Below, one piece after another: positions 23,158 through 30,613 of a stretch of 30,831 bases of DNA. Source of the DNA: a virus; the IMG/VR virus record IMGVR_UViG_3300028553_002403, positions 1-30,831 of that record, one strand, 5' to 3'. The position numbers were made by a program, and so were the translations under genes. The stretch's first letter is position 1; each line of letters begins with the position of its first letter. A model generated the notes under the pieces. That model searched no databases. It worked only from the letters and a program-made list of their open reading frames with translations, and was not told the origin of the DNA.

Positions 23158-24100
23158 CACAGCTTATCATTATTCAGACATCTGCTTGATACCACAGAAG
23201 GGCATACTCCCATCCAGATCAGACGCAGATACTTCAGTTACACTTGGTAAGCATACTTTTGCTCTACCAGTGCTGCCTTCAAACATGAGATGCACCATTG
23301 ATTCTTCTTTAGCGCAGACGCTGGCTTATCAGAAGTATTTTTATGTTATGCACAGATTTGATGATAGTAAAGTTTTTATTAGAAATGCCATAAGCGAGAA
23401 TTATTATGTATCCATTAGCGTTGGCATAAAGGAAGAGGATAGGTGTTTGATTGATGGGGTAAAAGATTTAGATATAGAATATATTACGGTGGATGTTGCC
23501 CATGGTCATTCTCTACAAACCATGAAGATGGTTGAATATATTAAAAGTAAAATGCCTAACGCTTTTATTATTGCAGGGAATATAGCCACTGCCGCAGCTG
23601 CATTTGATTTGAAGAGCGCAGGTGCAGATGCAGTCAAAGTAGGCATAGGACAAGGCAATGCTTGTATAACCAAAGATAAAACTGGTTTTACAGTGCCCAT
23701 GTTTACATGTGTGAGAGATATCTATGAAGAAAATATCGGCATTCCTATAATTGCAGATGGTGGTATCAAGAGCAATGGCGACATAGCCAAGGCCATAGTT
23801 GCTGGTGCAGATATGGTGATGTGTGGATCATTATTTGCAGTGTGTATAGATAGTCCTTCTGAAATTGTTAAAGATACCACCGGTCAAACTTACAAGCTGT
23901 ATTATGGATCTGCATCTGAACACAACAATTACTATCAAAGACATATCGAAGGTACATTGAAGAAGATACCTCAGAATTCAATGACTTATGTTGAAAAATT
24001 AGAAGAAATAAAACAGGATCTATCTTCAGCCATAAGTTATAGTGGTGGCAGTAATTTAACAAGTCTCAAAGGCAGTGTGAAGGTGTATGCAGCCAAATAA
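23141..24100 (+). CDS. guaC: GMP reductase (GuaC type 2)
   Basis: A 319-residue TIM-barrel enzyme. [88 protein letters not shown] (catalytic Cys), [24 protein letters not shown] and YGSASEHN follow the Firmicute-type GMP reductase pattern. The length fits (about 325) and there is no CBS domain, so it is not a full-length IMP dehydrogenase. It converts GMP to IMP with NADPH. It sits between two glycosyltransferase genes and overlaps both, so it is co-expressed with them. Confidence 0.88.
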   Translation: MLIKPSTAYHYSDICLIPQKGILPSRSDADTSVTLGKHTFALPVLPSNMRCTIDSSLAQTLAYQKYFYVMHRFDDSKVFIRNAISENYYVSISVGIKEEDRCLIDGVKDLDIEYITVDVAHGHSLQTMKMVEYIKSKMPNAFIIAGNIATAAAAFDLKSAGADAVKVGIGQGNACITKDKTGFTVPMFTCVRDIYEENIGIPIIADGGIKSNGDIAKAIVAGADMVMCGSLFAVCIDSPSEIVKDTTGQTYKLYYGSASEHNNYYQRHIEGTLKKIPQNSMTYVEKLEEIKQDLSSAISYSGGSNLTSLKGSVKVYAAK

Positions 24101-24932
24101 AAAAATAGCTTTTGGTGTAAATTTGTTCAGTGATAGTAGCAGGACTGATTTAGCCATAGAATCTTTCTTAAAATTAAAAAACAAATTCAGTGATGTTCTG
24201 GATTTGTATAATATTCAATTTACTGATGAAAGTTTAAAATTTCGTAATCATGATCAATTCAAGCTGCTCAGATGTCTTACCAGCAGTAGTAAGAATTATA
24301 TTTCTGGTGAATCTAAGAAAACACTTCCAATGACCAAAGATTGTTTTAATGAATTGGCAAAATTAAATTATAATCACTTCATATTCACCAATGATGATAT
24401 TATAGTTTCAGATAGATATATTGATTTCATATTGAAAACCAATTATGATTGTTACCCGGCATCGCGACTAGCCATCACACCAATCAAATCTCTCAAAGAC
24501 ATTGTTGTTGTGGACAATCATTATCAAGTTGCAGGTTTTGACACTTTCTGCATCAAGACTGATTGGTGGTTGCAGAATGGTGATAAATTTCCAAATTACG
24601 TTCTTGGGCATCCTTGCTGGGATGTACATTATGCAACACTGTGCATGAAATTAGGCAATTCAACATTATGTAACAAATGGCCACCACCTACGTTTCATCA
24701 GATACATGACAGTGAGTGGAAGACTACTTCATGTCCTGAGACTGATTACAATTATAACACATTCTGGAAGCCTCATAAATTTGATTCAGACATGTGGCAT
24801 AATTATCTTTTTCACATCTTGTTGAAACGGCCTGGTGTTAACTATTGTCAGCCGCATGAAAATGAAATGGACTTGGAGAAGGAGTATTTTGACGAAACTT
24901 GGTTTAAGAGCAACTACTGGTCCTACCAATAA
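24087..24932 (+). CDS. Glycosyltransferase-like protein, GT-A
   Basis: A 281-residue protein with IAFGVNLFSDSSRTDLAIESF at the N-terminus and a central FIFTNDDIIVSDRYIDFIL, whose Asn-Asp-Asp motif after two strands resembles the metal-binding DxD of GT-A folds. The rest is rich in Trp, Tyr and His, as in acceptor-binding regions. The ATG overlaps guaC by 14 bp, with AAGG just upstream. It converges on 24923 with a 10-bp overlap. Family not assigned. Confidence 0.6.
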   Translation: MQPNKKIAFGVNLFSDSSRTDLAIESFLKLKNKFSDVLDLYNIQFTDESLKFRNHDQFKLLRCLTSSSKNYISGESKKTLPMTKDCFNELAKLNYNHFIFTNDDIIVSDRYIDFILKTNYDCYPASRLAITPIKSLKDIVVVDNHYQVAGFDTFCIKTDWWLQNGDKFPNYVLGHPCWDVHYATLCMKLGNSTLCNKWPPPTFHQIHDSEWKTTSCPETDYNYNTFWKPHKFDSDMWHNYLFHILLKRPGVNYCQPHENEMDLEKEYFDETWFKSNYWSYQ

Positions 24933-25783
24933 CAACCATCTTCAACTAGTTCCTTCTTTTCTGGAACTTCTGCATGAGAGGGTCTCACCCAGAAGTCGTT
25001 ATAATAAACATTGGCTTTTTTCATATTATCCCAGCGCTTGCCTTTGATACCGAACAACATTTGAACTGCACCCCCAAGGTGTATTCCTTTTTTGCCCAAT
25101 CTTTTTGCATGTGCTGCAATGGGCAGAGATGAAGCACCTGTGCCAACAATCGCCACATCAAAATCTATTTTCTCCATTTTCTCTTTGACATCATTAACCA
25201 TATCCTTCCAGCTACTGTATGTGTTCTTGTTGCTTATGGCCTTGCTGTTGGGATGGTACAAAGTCTTGAGATTGAATTGCGGTAAAATATCCAGATTAAA
25301 AAGCTTATCCCTGATCTTGTATTGCTTTTCAATGCTCTCAGCAAACGGTGAAATGACCAATACGTTCTTACCTTTGAGGTGCACTGTCCAAGGATTTCCA
25401 AAATAGTAGGGCTCCAAGCCGCACAGGTTCACCAATGTACAATTAATGTTTTGCTTTTTTATAACTCTTTTCTCAAATTCAGCTAATCCACTGTTCCAGG
25501 CACCTATGTAGTCACCTTGAGTGAGACCATCAAGCAATTGTTCACAAAAATAAATTCTAGATTCTTCTGTTTGCGGGAAAACACCTGCATTGATGTAATT
25601 CTCTTTGACAATTGTCGGGTCCCAAGGAATAGGATTTAAATTTAAATGCTTTGCATGCAAGTAATTGTACAGCGTCATTAATTCGCAGTTACCTATTTTC
25701 CCTGCCATCAATGGTTTGTCTGATTTAAACCCTTCATATAGTACCGCTGCTGAATCTAACACATCTAATACTTCGAAATTCAC
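24923..25783 (-). CDS. GT-D-type glycosyltransferase-like protein
   Basis: A 286-residue protein. The N-terminal KPLMAGKIGNCELMTLYNY resembles the R/K-x-G-x-x-E loop of GT-D (DUF1792) glycosyltransferases. FDVAIVGTGASSLPIAAHAKRLG and GIHLGGAVQMLFGIKGKRWD form a conserved C-terminal block I recall from phage and capsule loci. It is the only minus-strand gene in the island and starts at GTG with its own TTGATA/TATAAT promoter. Confidence 0.65.
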   Translation of the reverse strand: MNFEVLDVLDSAAVLYEGFKSDKPLMAGKIGNCELMTLYNYLHAKHLNLNPIPWDPTIVKENYINAGVFPQTEESRIYFCEQLLDGLTQGDYIGAWNSGLAEFEKRVIKKQNINCTLVNLCGLEPYYFGNPWTVHLKGKNVLVISPFAESIEKQYKIRDKLFNLDILPQFNLKTLYHPNSKAISNKNTYSSWKDMVNDVKEKMEKIDFDVAIVGTGASSLPIAAHAKRLGKKGIHLGGAVQMLFGIKGKRWDNMKKANVYYNDFWVRPSHAEVPEKKELVEDGCYW

Positions 25784-25789
25784 ACCATT

Positions 25790-25817
25790 ATTATATTAAA
25801 AAATATTGCAATATCAA
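25790..25817 (-). promoter_or_regulatory. Sigma70-like promoter, 6 nt before GTG at 25783
   Basis: On the minus strand TTGATA, 16 bp, TATAAT, then AATGGT and GTG. This is the best -35/-10 pair of the early-type class in the window. Confidence 0.6.
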
Positions 25818-25839
25818 GATTTAAGTATAAACTTTTATT

Positions 25840-26571
25840 GTGAAGCGTATAATGGTTAGTTTCGCCAATGAGAGGTTCTTCAGATCTCAATCTTTTCTGG
25901 TTGATTCCGGTAAAAAGTATTTCGATGGGCATGCTTCTTTTAATCCAAATTATATTGATAGGGAATTCGCAGCAAAGAATAAGCACATATTCAATCAAAA
26001 GCGTGGATATGGATACTGGTTGTGGAAACCATATATCATCAGAGAGACTCTCAAGCAGGTTAAAGAGGGTGATGCGGTGTTTTATGTTGATAGTGGCAAT
26101 TTGATTGTGAGTGATCCAAATGTTCTAATAGACATCTGCAAGAAAACCGACAAAGGCATTCTGCTGTTTGAAAATAGAGACGGTGCACCTGCAAATACCA
26201 TATGGAAGAACTATCAGTGGACCAAGTATGATTGCTTCAAGAAAATGAATTGCCTGAATGATACTTACACACAAGGCAATCAAGTGGATGGATCTTATGT
26301 GGTGACCATTAAGAATGATTTTACCACGTCGTTTTTCGATGAATATGTTGCACATTGTGAGGATGAGGACATACTGACTGATGCGCCAAATAAACTCGGT
26401 AGCAACTTGCAAGGATTCAAAGATCACAGACACGATCAGTCCGTTCTATCGTTAATGGCCATAAGGGAAAAGTTAACAGTGGCACGCGAGCCCTCAGAGT
26501 GGGGTAATGACTACATGACGGCAGAATATAATTACCCGCAGATATTCTCCCATCATAGAGGCATAATATGA
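25840..26571 (+). CDS. Glycosyltransferase-like protein, GT-A
   Basis: A 243-residue protein of a type common in capsule loci and phage glycan islands: KRGYGYWLWKPYIIRETLKQ, then GDAVFYVDSGNLIVSD (the D-S-G strand end equivalent to DxD), GSYVVTIKND and HRHDQSVLSLMA (a DQS-type acceptor motif). The start may be the GTG at 25840 or the ATG at 25852. Its stop overlaps the next ATG by 4 bp, behind an AGAGG Shine-Dalgarno. Substrate unknown. Confidence 0.7.
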   Translation: MKRIMVSFANERFFRSQSFLVDSGKKYFDGHASFNPNYIDREFAAKNKHIFNQKRGYGYWLWKPYIIRETLKQVKEGDAVFYVDSGNLIVSDPNVLIDICKKTDKGILLFENRDGAPANTIWKNYQWTKYDCFKKMNCLNDTYTQGNQVDGSYVVTIKNDFTTSFFDEYVAHCEDEDILTDAPNKLGSNLQGFKDHRHDQSVLSLMAIREKLTVAREPSEWGNDYMTAEYNYPQIFSHHRGII

Positions 26572-27245
26572 AGATTTTATATGTCTATCATTGCCTGGGG
26601 CTTGGTGATACTATAATTTGCAACGGTATCATTAACAACTGCACTACCAAATTTGATAAGGTGGTAATATTCTGCAAGCCTCAATTTTACCCTAGCATAA
26701 GTTTTTTATACAGAAATAATGATAGAGTTTTTATAATAAAAGCAGATGATGCTCAAGCGGGAGCAATTTTTGATAATATTCTACATGATACAAAGATCAA
26801 GGTTGGCTTTGGCAATATTCCTTCTGATTATAAATTTTTTGATGAATCTTTTTACAAGCAGGTTGGTTTGAATTTCAATAAAAGATGGAGTGACTTCAAG
26901 TTGGAAAGAGACCTTGCAAAAGAACAAGAGCTGTACGAAAAACTTAACCCGGGTGATAATTACGCATTTGTTCATGAGAATATAGCACTAGGTCACATAG
27001 TTCCAACCAAAGATATTGAGTCAAGGGGTTTAAAGATATTTCGTCCAGATTCAAATTATTCGGTTGATAATATCTTTCTGTATGGTAAAATCATAGAGAA
27101 TGCAAAGGAAATACATTGTGTGTGCAGTAGTTTCAAGAATTATATTGACAGCATGACAACCATCAAATCCAAGCTTTATTTTTACCCTAATCGCAAAGAT
27201 ACATTTTTTGTTTCTTCAAGTAAACTCAATTGGGAGGTGAGGTGA
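26568..27245 (+). CDS. Heptosyltransferase-like glycosyltransferase (GT9-like)
   Basis: A 225-residue protein. The start MKILYVYHCLGLGDTIICNGII is the GT9 N-terminal strand-loop (G-x-G-D). FVHENIALGHIV and IHCVCSSFKNYIDSM recall the C-terminal donor domain, in a shortened form (GT9 enzymes are usually above 300 residues). It may act on a sugar chain like its neighbours. The stop TGA overlaps the ATG of the methyltransferase (TGATG). Confidence 0.6.
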   Translation: MKILYVYHCLGLGDTIICNGIINNCTTKFDKVVIFCKPQFYPSISFLYRNNDRVFIIKADDAQAGAIFDNILHDTKIKVGFGNIPSDYKFFDESFYKQVGLNFNKRWSDFKLERDLAKEQELYEKLNPGDNYAFVHENIALGHIVPTKDIESRGLKIFRPDSNYSVDNIFLYGKIIENAKEIHCVCSSFKNYIDSMTTIKSKLYFYPNRKDTFFVSSSKLNWEVR

Positions 27246-27922
27246 TGCTGGATAAATTTATAACATGCTCTCAGGAAAGATGGAAGGAAGCTCAAGAGTG
27301 GGAGCTTAATGCCTGGTTGGGCTCTGAGAAAAATCTAGAAGATTGGAACAGCTGGTGGTTCAATCATTTTCAGAACTTTAATTATCTGCAGGCTAAAAGC
27401 TTCAAGTCTCTGCTTGAAGTGGGATGTGGTCCATATTGCCGTAACACAGAATACTTCATGAAACTATTTCCAAGCATAACAACTGTTTCAGTTCTAGATC
27501 CTCTTCTTGATGACTATACAAAGCACGAATATTATGTTACAACTGTTGTGAAGCGGTATGGAGCTCGGATGTTCTCTTGTGCATTGGAGGATTATTCTGA
27601 TGATAACAAATATGATGCCATACTGTGCATTAATGTGCTGGACCATGTTAAAGATGCTAATGCTTGCATGGGTAAGATGTTTGATGCATTGAATAAAGAT
27701 GGTGTGTTGATCTTGGGTCAAGATTTAACCTGTGATGAAGACTTTAAATCAGATCCAGGTCTTCTGACAGATCCTGGGCATCCAATCAGATTGGATCATC
27801 TTTATTTCAGGGATAAACTCAAACCCTACAATCACATTTTCCATAATATATTGCCAAGAGAATTGGGTAGAAATCCAAAAGCTCATTATGGTACTTTGTT
27901 TTATGTGGGTAGCAAGAAGTGA
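27245..27922 (+). CDS. SAM-dependent methyltransferase
   Basis: A 225-residue class I methyltransferase: SLLEVGCGPYCRNTEYF (motif I), VSVLDPLLDDY (acidic motif II) and YDAILCINVLDHVKDANACMGKMFDALNKDGVLILG (motifs IV to VI). The ATG at 27245 is chosen because it follows a strong GGGAGG/GAGG Shine-Dalgarno and overlaps the stop of the gene before. In the glycan context it probably methylates a sugar or lipid. It overlaps the next GTG start by 4 bp. Confidence 0.8.
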   Translation: MLDKFITCSQERWKEAQEWELNAWLGSEKNLEDWNSWWFNHFQNFNYLQAKSFKSLLEVGCGPYCRNTEYFMKLFPSITTVSVLDPLLDDYTKHEYYVTTVVKRYGARMFSCALEDYSDDNKYDAILCINVLDHVKDANACMGKMFDALNKDGVLILGQDLTCDEDFKSDPGLLTDPGHPIRLDHLYFRDKLKPYNHIFHNILPRELGRNPKAHYGTLFYVGSKK

Positions 27923-28746
27923 AAATAACTTCTGGCACACTACTCTTTAATGGGAGCAGTCTCATGCCTGAGGGCATGCTCAAAGCACAACTTGATCAAT
28001 TGTATTATCTTTCAGATCAAATAATAATTGTGGAAGGTGCAACAAAGGCAGATAAAACCTCTCACTACTATGATGGCAATGCAACACCGTTTACACCGGA
28101 TGGTAAATCTACAGACAATTGTCTTGACATAGTAAGAAACTATCCTGACCCTGAGAACAAGATTACTATCATAGAGTCAGCAGGCTTCTGGAACGGCAAG
28201 ACACAGATGTGCAATGAATGGAGCAAGATTGCCACCGGTGATTACATCTGGCAAGTTGATATGGATGAGTTTTATTTTAAAAAGGATATAGATAAGATCA
28301 AGGACATTCTGGCTAAATATGATCCAAATATCGTTCATTTTTTTGCTAACAATTTCTGGGGAGATTTTAGACACTGTATAAATGAAACATCCCCCAGTAC
28401 ATGGGGCAATGAAGCTCCATGGATGAGGATATTCAAACATACACCTGGGTGCAGTTGGGAGAGACATGAACCACCTACTTATATGTTTCCTGATGGTACA
28501 AAGGTTAATGATGCAAAAATAATACCCAGGGATGAAACCTTGGGAATAGGCATCAAGATGTTTCATTACAATTATGTAACTCCGCAACAGATAAATTTTA
28601 AGACACAATTCTATCACCAAGACTGGACATCTGTTTTATATGAAAAATGGTTGAATGATAAGAGCACCCTGATCAACAATTCACGGGCAGTTGAATATCA
28701 TGGTGAACATCCAGAGTGGGTTAGAGATATAATTAAAAATCATTAG
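27919..28746 (+). CDS. Glycosyltransferase, GT-A (DxD)
   Basis: A 275-residue protein with QLYYLSDQIIIVEGATKADK, KTQMCNEWSKIATGDYIWQVDMDEFYFKKD (D-M-D-E metal motif) and a C-terminal Trp/His-rich domain (FHYNYVTPQQINFKTQFYHQDW). This is the layout of GT2-like or DUF-type phage glycosyltransferases. It is the last gene of the island. Start GTG at 27919, coupled to the methyltransferase. Confidence 0.75.
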   Translation: MKITSGTLLFNGSSLMPEGMLKAQLDQLYYLSDQIIIVEGATKADKTSHYYDGNATPFTPDGKSTDNCLDIVRNYPDPENKITIIESAGFWNGKTQMCNEWSKIATGDYIWQVDMDEFYFKKDIDKIKDILAKYDPNIVHFFANNFWGDFRHCINETSPSTWGNEAPWMRIFKHTPGCSWERHEPPTYMFPDGTKVNDAKIIPRDETLGIGIKMFHYNYVTPQQINFKTQFYHQDWTSVLYEKWLNDKSTLINNSRAVEYHGEHPEWVRDIIKNH

Positions 28747-28756
28747 CCTGGTTGTG

Positions 28757-29077
28757 ATGAAATTTATTATTGGGCTTTTGTCAGTGTGGATGCTGTGTTG
28801 CACATTGAAGGGTGAGAGATTTGCCATTGAAGGCAATTCCATGTATCCAAATATTTGCAATGGGGACTTGGTGTATGTGCAACACAAGAATTTTGATGCA
28901 GTTAAAGTTAATGATGTTGTAGTTTTTTCGGCCACTTGCAATGGTGACAACATGGTTGTTTGTCACAGAGTGGTGTCACGCAATTATATATTTCTGAATA
29001 CTTGTGGTGATAACAACATGTATAAGGATAATTTTGTTGTTACTAAGGAAAACTTTATCGGTAAAATTAAGAATTGA
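28757..29077 (+). CDS. Signal peptidase I-like (SipW/S26B type), minimal
   Basis: A 106-residue protein with one N-terminal hydrophobic helix (FIIGLLSVWMLCC), then IEGNSMYPNICNGDLVYV with the catalytic Ser28 in S-M-x-P, VVCHRVVS with His70 and LNTCGDNNMYKDNF. Ser plus His (not Lys) with GDNN is the signature of the archaeal/ER-type S26B signal peptidases. It would cleave exported proteins at the membrane. It is shorter than bacterial SipW (about 190), lacking the C-terminal helix. Start ATG at 28757 or GTG at 28754. Confidence 0.75.
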   Translation: MKFIIGLLSVWMLCCTLKGERFAIEGNSMYPNICNGDLVYVQHKNFDAVKVNDVVVFSATCNGDNMVVCHRVVSRNYIFLNTCGDNNMYKDNFVVTKENFIGKIKN

Positions 29078-29342
29078 AAAGACTTGATAAATCTATGTCG
29101 TATTTGTTTTTGAAATAAACACTGCACTTTTTAAGTGTTTCAAAGTAAATTCTTCTGTTGTACTGATGTCTGCTTTCCAGCTCCATAAATTTTTCACTCA
29201 GTCTGTTTACTCCCACCATGTTGTCATTGTCAAAAGCTGCAGTAATTTTTTTGTCTAGATTCTCCACTTCTTCGTTGATCCAAGCAAAGTTTTTATCCAG
29301 TAGCTCCAAATCATTCAACATTTTATCCACTTCATTATTCAT
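29067..29342 (-). CDS. Small coiled-coil protein
   Basis: A 91-residue protein, acidic at the N-terminus (MNNEVDKMLNDLELLDKNFAWINEEVENLDKKI), with heptad-like helices and a basic C-terminal part. No family recognised. Its ATG overlaps the stop of the small gene upstream (TGATG), so the two are coupled. It converges on the signal peptidase with an 11-bp overlap. Confidence 0.65.
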   Translation of the reverse strand: MNNEVDKMLNDLELLDKNFAWINEEVENLDKKITAAFDNDNMVGVNRLSEKFMELESRHQYNRRIYFETLKKCSVYFKNKYDIDLSSLFNS

Positions 29343-29488
29343 CACGGGTATTTGTATGTCTTTTTACCTTTCTTCTTTACATAAGGCCTGATCTCTTTGC
29401 CTTCTGCAGTTGCCCAGTTGATCAGATCGAAGTTCTCTTTGAACTTTCTACTGAAACAACTTCTCGGTTTGGATCCTTTGCCTGCCAT
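29342..29488 (-). CDS. Small basic protein, 48 aa (MAGKGSKPR type)
   Basis: A short minus-strand frame starting MAGKGSKPRSCFSRKFKENF, then DLINWATAEGKEIRPYVKKK and a Lys/Tyr tail. The MAGKGSKPR start followed by an F-x-x-N-[FW]-D-x-I-x-W-like segment is one I recall from many short phage proteins of unknown function. It begins 27 bp downstream of the tmRNA 3' end on the same strand and is coupled to the next gene through TGATG. Confidence 0.75.
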   Translation of the reverse strand: MAGKGSKPRSCFSRKFKENFDLINWATAEGKEIRPYVKKKGKKTYKYP

Positions 29489-29515
29489 AAAAATAATAAA
29501 TATAATTCATTGACA

Positions 29516-29926
29516 TGGAGCTGCTGGGAATTGAACCCAGGTCTTGAATAATTTCATTCACAAGCCCTACAAGTTTATCTTAGTTGATATTTCATAAGGA
29601 TTAAACTAATCAAAAATCCCTTACTCATAACAATTTTATACGTATAAACTATTAATTGTTATAACCCAATTTATACGAAGGTCAGTAACACGCTCCATCT
29701 TACAAACCTCAATCTACAATGGAACGCTCAAGTCAGTAAACTAACTCAAGGTTGGCTTCTGTGTCTTCAAAGCCGGCTACTGCAAGAATTGCATCAGCCT
29801 CTTCTAAACTCATGGCCATGTCGAATGTGTCTTCGGCATTTAATGTTGTTTTGCTATTGATAAACCGGCATGCCCCGGTACTTGCTCTCATGAACTCCAC
29901 TGTTCAATCGAAACCTTTACAGCCCC
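29516..29926 (-). ncRNA. ssrA: Transfer-messenger RNA (tmRNA)
   Basis: The 411-base RNA reads GGGGCTGTAAAGGTTTCGAT at its 5' end and ends CTGGGTTCAATTCCCAG (T stem-loop) then CAGCTCCA. GGGGCTG pairs with CAGCTCC as the acceptor stem, and the CCA is not encoded. Segments GTTCATGAGAGCAAG and CTTGTAGGGCTTGTGAA can form the long P2 helix. A PK1-like pseudoknot is visible: ACCGG/CCGGT with loop GGCAT pairing to ATGCC. A hairpin CGTTCCAT/ATGGAGCG follows the likely tag stop. This is a one-piece tmRNA that would rescue stalled ribosomes. The proteolysis tag frame is ambiguous; the long open one ends ANLELVY followed by TGA. Confidence 0.9.
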
Positions 29927-29944
29927 ATGTCAAAGAACTCCTAT

Positions 29945-29973
29945 ATTATATATACAAACAAAAAAAATGCCAG
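29945..29973 (-). promoter_or_regulatory. Sigma70-like promoter for the tmRNA
   Basis: On the minus strand CTGGCA, 17 bp, TATAAT, about 18 bp before the mature tmRNA 5' end. The -35 box would lie inside the arm of the upstream terminator palindrome. Confidence 0.45.
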
Positions 29974-29993
29974 ACTTAAGTCTGGCATTTTTT
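29962..29993. terminator. Perfect-palindrome rho-independent terminator
   Basis: A 32-bp perfect palindrome: six A, TGCCAGACTTAAGTCTGGCA, six T. The stem is GC-rich with a TTAA loop and a T-run on either strand, so it can work in both directions. It ends the small basic gene at 30012-30206 and insulates it from the tmRNA. Confidence 0.9.
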
Positions 29994-30011
29994 ACCTAAT
30001 GTTAGTGAGGA

Positions 30012-30206
30012 TTAGGCCACCTGCAATCCGTTCTTACGAATGGCACGCGTTAAGTCACGTGCGTCAACCCGACGGATACGGCGCGAGTGCTGATTGGATT
30101 GCTCCAAAACTTTGGCACGCTTCACGGTAAACGTGCCATTGCGAGAGCGCTCCATCTTAACGAAGAACGTCTTCGGCCGAAGATCCTTGTTTTTATAATC
30201 GATCAT
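30012..30206 (-). CDS. Small basic protein in a high-GC cassette
   Basis: A 64-residue protein starting MIDYKNKDLRPKTFFVKMER and continuing with HSRRIRRVDARDLTRAIRKN; very Arg-rich. The start is fixed by AGGAGG (30214-30219) 7 nt upstream, the best Shine-Dalgarno in the window; a longer frame reaching 30329 is not needed. Unlike its neighbours it uses CGN arginine codons and is visibly GC-richer, suggesting recent acquisition or selection for high expression in the host. It has a possible promoter upstream and the strong terminator downstream, so it is a self-contained transcription unit. No family recognised; nucleic-acid binding is likely from the charge. Confidence 0.75.
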   Translation of the reverse strand: MIDYKNKDLRPKTFFVKMERSRNGTFTVKRAKVLEQSNQHSRRIRRVDARDLTRAIRKNGLQVA

Positions 30207-30236
30207 CTTAAATCCTCCTTTCATATTCATAATAAT

Positions 30237-30266
30237 AACATACATAAACGTTATTTCCACTGTAAA
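30237..30266 (-). promoter_or_regulatory. Possible sigma70 promoter of the high-GC cassette
   Basis: On the minus strand TTTACA, 18 bp, TATGTT, about 30 bp before the ATG, leaving room for a leader with the AGGAGG site. The -10 match is weak. Confidence 0.35.
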
Positions 30267-30282
30267 GATAAAGATTTCGGTG

Positions 30283-30290
30283 ACTAAATA
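30283..30290 (+). promoter_or_regulatory. Late-type octamer, 6 nt before ATG at 30297
   Basis: ACTAAATA, then ATTTAA, then ATG. It resembles the CTAAATA late motif reported for marine T4-like phages; spacing is longer than the 4-nt group. Confidence 0.4.
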
Positions 30291-30296
30291 ATTTAA

Positions 30297-30608
30297 ATGA
30301 AGGTTAATCTTAACATCACCAAAACACACATCAAAAATGGAGTAAAGACAGATCCTAGTGATTGCCCTATTGCCAGTTCAATAAAGGACAAGATCAAGAA
30401 TCTCAAAAGAGTGAGCGTATTCGTGGACTATGCTACGATAATTGTTTCTCGTAACAATAGGAACCAATACCTCAGGGCCAGCTTGAATGACATGGCCAGT
30501 TCTTTTGTGCGCCGTTTTGATGGTGGCATGGCAATAAAGCCATTCAAAGTTACTCTGAATTTTGCCAAGGAAGCAGCCAATGATTACTTGGTCAAGACCA
30601 AGGGATAA
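30297..30608 (+). CDS. Hypothetical protein, 103 aa
   Basis: A protein starting MKVNLNITKTHIKNGVKTDPSDCPIASSIKD. The pattern I-x-x-x-H-I-x-x-G ... C-P-[IV]-A-x-[AS]-[IL] near the N-terminus recurs in short phage proteins of unknown function. The C-terminal part (FVRRFDGGMAIKPFKVTLNF) is beta-like. It stands alone between the high-GC cassette and the convergent gene at the window end. Confidence 0.7.
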   Translation: MKVNLNITKTHIKNGVKTDPSDCPIASSIKDKIKNLKRVSVFVDYATIIVSRNNRNQYLRASLNDMASSFVRRFDGGMAIKPFKVTLNFAKEAANDYLVKTKG

Positions 30609-30613
30609 TTTTT

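Noticed and set aside
29516-29590. Stand-alone tRNA at the T-loop sequence near 29520-29545
   Set aside because: There is no anticodon arm; the matching 5' half (GGGGCTG) lies about 400 bases away, which is tmRNA architecture.
29752-29979. Plus-strand frame of 75 codons
   Set aside because: Lies over the tmRNA and terminator on the opposite strand; no start signal.
30207-30329. N-terminal extension of the high-GC small gene to 30329
   Set aside because: The extension is hydrophobic AT-rich intergenic sequence, and AGGAGG clearly marks the ATG at 30206.
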